From Acidobacteriota bacterium (GTDB taxonomy: Bacteria > Acidobacteriota > Blastocatellia > Pyrinomonadales > Pyrinomonadaceae), in the NCBI GenBank assembly GCA_024640445.1, contig JAHEEZ010000065.1:1-15734 (forward strand): DNA of 15,734 nt, read 5' to 3'. The translations under genes and the position numbers were made by a program. Position 1 is the first letter of the stretch; each line of letters opens with the position of its first letter. Below are positions 14,182 to 15,734 of the stretch, one piece after another. The notes under the pieces were generated by a model, which saw only the letters and a list, made by a program, of their open reading frames with translations, was not told where the DNA came from and ran no database searches.

Positions 14182-15051
14182 ATGAAGACAAATACAGGCG
14201 GGAGAGAGCTCCGGGTTCGCCAGGCTGAAAAGGTAGTTGCGCCGGAGATGACGAGTGACGGTGCGGGCGTAGTGCTTAAACGCGCAATTGGCAGCTTAAA
14301 CTTAAGTTATGCTGATCCGTTCCTTCTGCTTGATCACTTCGGATCTGACGATCCGGATGAGTACATTGCGGGATTTCCTATGCACCCTCACAGGGGTATC
14401 GAGACTGTAACTTATGTTCTTAGTGGTTCGGTTAAGCATAGAGATTCGGAAGGGAACGAAGGAGTTATCCAGTCAGGAGGCGTACAGTGGATGACGGCCG
14501 GAAGCGGGATCATACACGAAGAAATGCCGCAGCTCGAAGGAGGACGTTTGGAAGGATTTCAGCTTTGGGTGAACCTTCCTGCGGCGCAAAAGATGATGGC
14601 TCCGAGGTACAGGGAGTTCAGTGCCGGGGATATACCCGTCGTGCAAACGGATCCTGGCATAAGTGTGAAAATCATTGCGGGCGAGTTTGAAGGGAGCCTC
14701 GGCGCTGTAACTGAATTGGAAGTCGCCCCGTGTTTTCTGGACGTATCTTTGGACGCAGAGCGAATGTTCGAAATTCCCGTGTCGTCGGGGAGAACGGCTT
14801 TCCTGTATATTTACAGGGGAGAGTTGCGATCTGCAGGCGGGAATTCTCCGATCCCCTCACCAAATCTGGTTCTAATGAGTGAAGGGGATTCAGTTAGGGT
14901 GGAGGCTGGAAAGTTGGGAGTTTCCTTTCTTCTGATTCACGGCAAGCCTTTGAACGAACCGATCGCCAGGTACGGACCGTTTGTGATGAATACCAGGCAG
15001 GAAATCCAGACTGCTTTAAGTGAGTTAAGCGCCGGCACCTTTATTAAGTAA
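14182..15051 (+). CDS. Pirin family protein (bicupin)
   Basis: Pirins are bicupin, usually Fe-binding proteins; some show quercetin 2,3-dioxygenase activity and others act as redox-sensing regulators. The 289-aa product carries the N-terminal cupin ligands expected from human pirin: His68 and His70 in HPHRGIETVTYVL, then His112 and Glu114 in GIIHEEMP. GGVQWMTAGSG (99-109) precedes them. The C-terminal cupin (about 165-285) lacks such a metal set, as usual. ATG 14182 has AAGGAA about nine bases upstream. A consensus-like promoter and an operator-like repeat lie directly upstream, facing marR. The substrate cannot be predicted from the sequence. Confidence 0.93.
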   Translation: MKTNTGGRELRVRQAEKVVAPEMTSDGAGVVLKRAIGSLNLSYADPFLLLDHFGSDDPDEYIAGFPMHPHRGIETVTYVLSGSVKHRDSEGNEGVIQSGGVQWMTAGSGIIHEEMPQLEGGRLEGFQLWVNLPAAQKMMAPRYREFSAGDIPVVQTDPGISVKIIAGEFEGSLGAVTELEVAPCFLDVSLDAERMFEIPVSSGRTAFLYIYRGELRSAGGNSPIPSPNLVLMSEGDSVRVEAGKLGVSFLLIHGKPLNEPIARYGPFVMNTRQEIQTALSELSAGTFIK

Positions 15052-15094
15052 GTGAATTAAACGCTTAAGTAGAGTGGCTTAAGAAGGTTAAACG

Positions 15095-15508
15095 ATGTCT
15101 AAAACGTTTAAGAGGGCGGGAGCGGGAGTTAAGCACGCTCGAGACAATTTTCTCAAGTTGCACAAGTTGCTCATGGATTGGGACCGCTCAGTCTATGAAT
15201 CGGAGCACGGAACGGTTTCTGCGGGAAAATTCCTTGAAATGCTTCTTAGCGAGCCGCGTTTCGAATGGCTACGCGTCCTGTCTATGCTGATAGTGGAGAT
15301 CGACGAGTCGTTCGATCTGGACGACGGCGTCTCCATGGAGATGCTGGAAGGCTTCAGACAGGAGATACGGGACATCTTTGACGTGGATTCCGGTGAATAC
15401 GGTGATTTCAAGGCCAAATTTCGGGAGGCCAGTCGATTGGTGGCCGAGGCGGAGGTTTTGCGCAGCGAGATCCTTGAAGCCGTCGAATGGGACCGCGAAA
15501 GCGAATAG
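15095..15508 (+). CDS. Conserved-looking small protein of unknown function
   Basis: The 137-aa product is cytoplasmic by appearance: no signal peptide or membrane segment. It is acidic and probably all-helical. The part from about residue 28 (MDWDRSVYESEHGT) through SAGKFLEMLLSEPRFEWLR (41-60) to MLIVEIDESFDLDD (64-77) looks like a real conserved core, as its hydrophobic and aromatic residues are regularly spaced; the C-terminal 40 residues resemble an amphipathic charged helix. I do not recognise a named family. ATG 15095 has AGAAGG about eight bases upstream. It follows pirin by 43 nt without a terminator, so co-transcription is possible. The stop codon overlaps the first GTGAATN repeat of the array downstream. 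Confidence 0.7.
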   Translation: MSKTFKRAGAGVKHARDNFLKLHKLLMDWDRSVYESEHGTVSAGKFLEMLLSEPRFEWLRVLSMLIVEIDESFDLDDGVSMEMLEGFRQEIRDIFDVDSGEYGDFKAKFREASRLVAEAEVLRSEILEAVEWDRESE

Positions 15509-15556
15509 TGAATGGTGAATAGAGAATTGTGAATGGTGAATCGTGAATTGTGAATG
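15508..15556. repeat. Seven-copy GTGAATN heptamer tandem repeat
   Basis: Seven consecutive 7-bp units fit GTGAATN (units start at 15508, 15515, 15522, 15529, 15536, 15543 and 15550). Only the third (GAGAATT) departs in the first six bases. The seventh base varies between units (G, A, T, G, C, T, G). The array begins on the last base of the preceding stop codon. Confidence 0.9.
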
Positions 15557-15562
15557 GAACGT

Positions 15563-15734
15563 GGCAGAAACGCGACCGTCAGGGACCGTGCCCTTCAGCG
15601 AATGGTGAATTGTGAATGGTTAGAGGCAGAAACGCGACCGTCAGGGAGCGTGCCCTTCAGTGAACCGTGAATTGTGAATGGAACGAGGCAGAAACGCGAC
15701 CGTCAGGGAGCGTGCCCTTCAGTGAATCGTGAAT
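15563..15734. repeat. 62-bp tandem repeat array, three cores, cut by window edge
   Basis: A 36-bp core starting GGCAGAAACGCGACCGTC occurs at 15563-15598, 15625-15660 and 15687-15722, a constant period of 62 bp. Copies 2 and 3 are identical and copy 1 differs by one base (C for G at core position 24). The 26-bp segments between cores are themselves GTGAATN-type repeats and nearly alike. Each core holds ACGC and GCGT arms that could form an imperfect hairpin. The last linker continues to the window end. The whole resembles an intergenic repeat family; no protein is encoded. Confidence 0.9.

Noticed and set aside
15563..15734. Possible CRISPR array (36-bp repeats separated by 26-bp segments)
   Set aside because: The 26-bp segments are near-identical GTGAATN repeats, not unique spacers, and no cas gene is present.

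Overview
The window is ordinary bacterial chromosome: densely packed, moderate in GC, with no phage, IS element, integrase, toxin or CRISPR signature. The best guess at source is an Acidobacteriota member, probably Blastocatellia/Pyrinomonadales-like. This is an inference from three things: a secreted VWA protein of the type described as the 'VWFA-related Acidobacterial domain', several signal-peptide proteins of no recognised family, and an intergenic array of GTGAATN heptamers mixed with longer repeats. No rRNA or other firm taxonomic marker is present.

Layout. (1) 2-1920, plus strand: the 3' part of an arginase gene, then ddl (D-alanine-D-alanine ligase). (2) 1932-6092, minus strand: an envelope block transcribed toward low coordinates. 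It holds a TolC-family outer-membrane protein with its own terminator, then a three-gene run of secreted proteins (204-aa unknown, 173-aa Asp-rich helical unknown, VWA protein). (3) 6323-10034, plus strand: the lower glycolytic cluster gap-pgk-tpiA, then secG and tRNA-Leu(GAG), closed by a strong terminator. (4) 10236-13602, minus strand: a tightly overlapping operon of universal stress protein, alpha/beta hydrolase, DUF402 protein and acyl-CoA carboxylase beta subunit. (5) 13670-15051: a MarR regulator and a pirin gene facing apart, with a well-formed sigma70-type promoter and an inverted repeat over its -10 in the 77-bp gap. (6) 15095-15734: a small unknown gene, then a tandem repeat array running off the window edge.

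How the genes fit together. gap, pgk and tpiA catalyse consecutive or linked triose-phosphate steps and are followed by a Sec translocon subunit; secG next to tRNA-Leu(GAG) is an arrangement also known from E. coli (secG-leuU). The USP/hydrolase/DUF402/carboxyltransferase genes overlap by 1 or 4 nt or abut, so they are probably one transcript and translationally coupled. The MarR/pirin pair looks like a self-contained repressor-target unit. The longest stretches without a gene are 6093-6322 (230 bp, divergent tolC/gap promoter region, only weak promoter-like matches), 15509-15734 (repeats), 4051-4247 (terminator plus leader) and 10035-10235 (terminator, otherwise nothing recognisable). None exceeds 300 bases.

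I found no convincing new defence or mobile system. The items most worth checking are the repeat array at the right edge, the marR-pirin operator, the overlapping USP-to-carboxyltransferase operon with an internal hairpin, a Cys at the carboxyltransferase specificity position, and the unusually long SecG tail.
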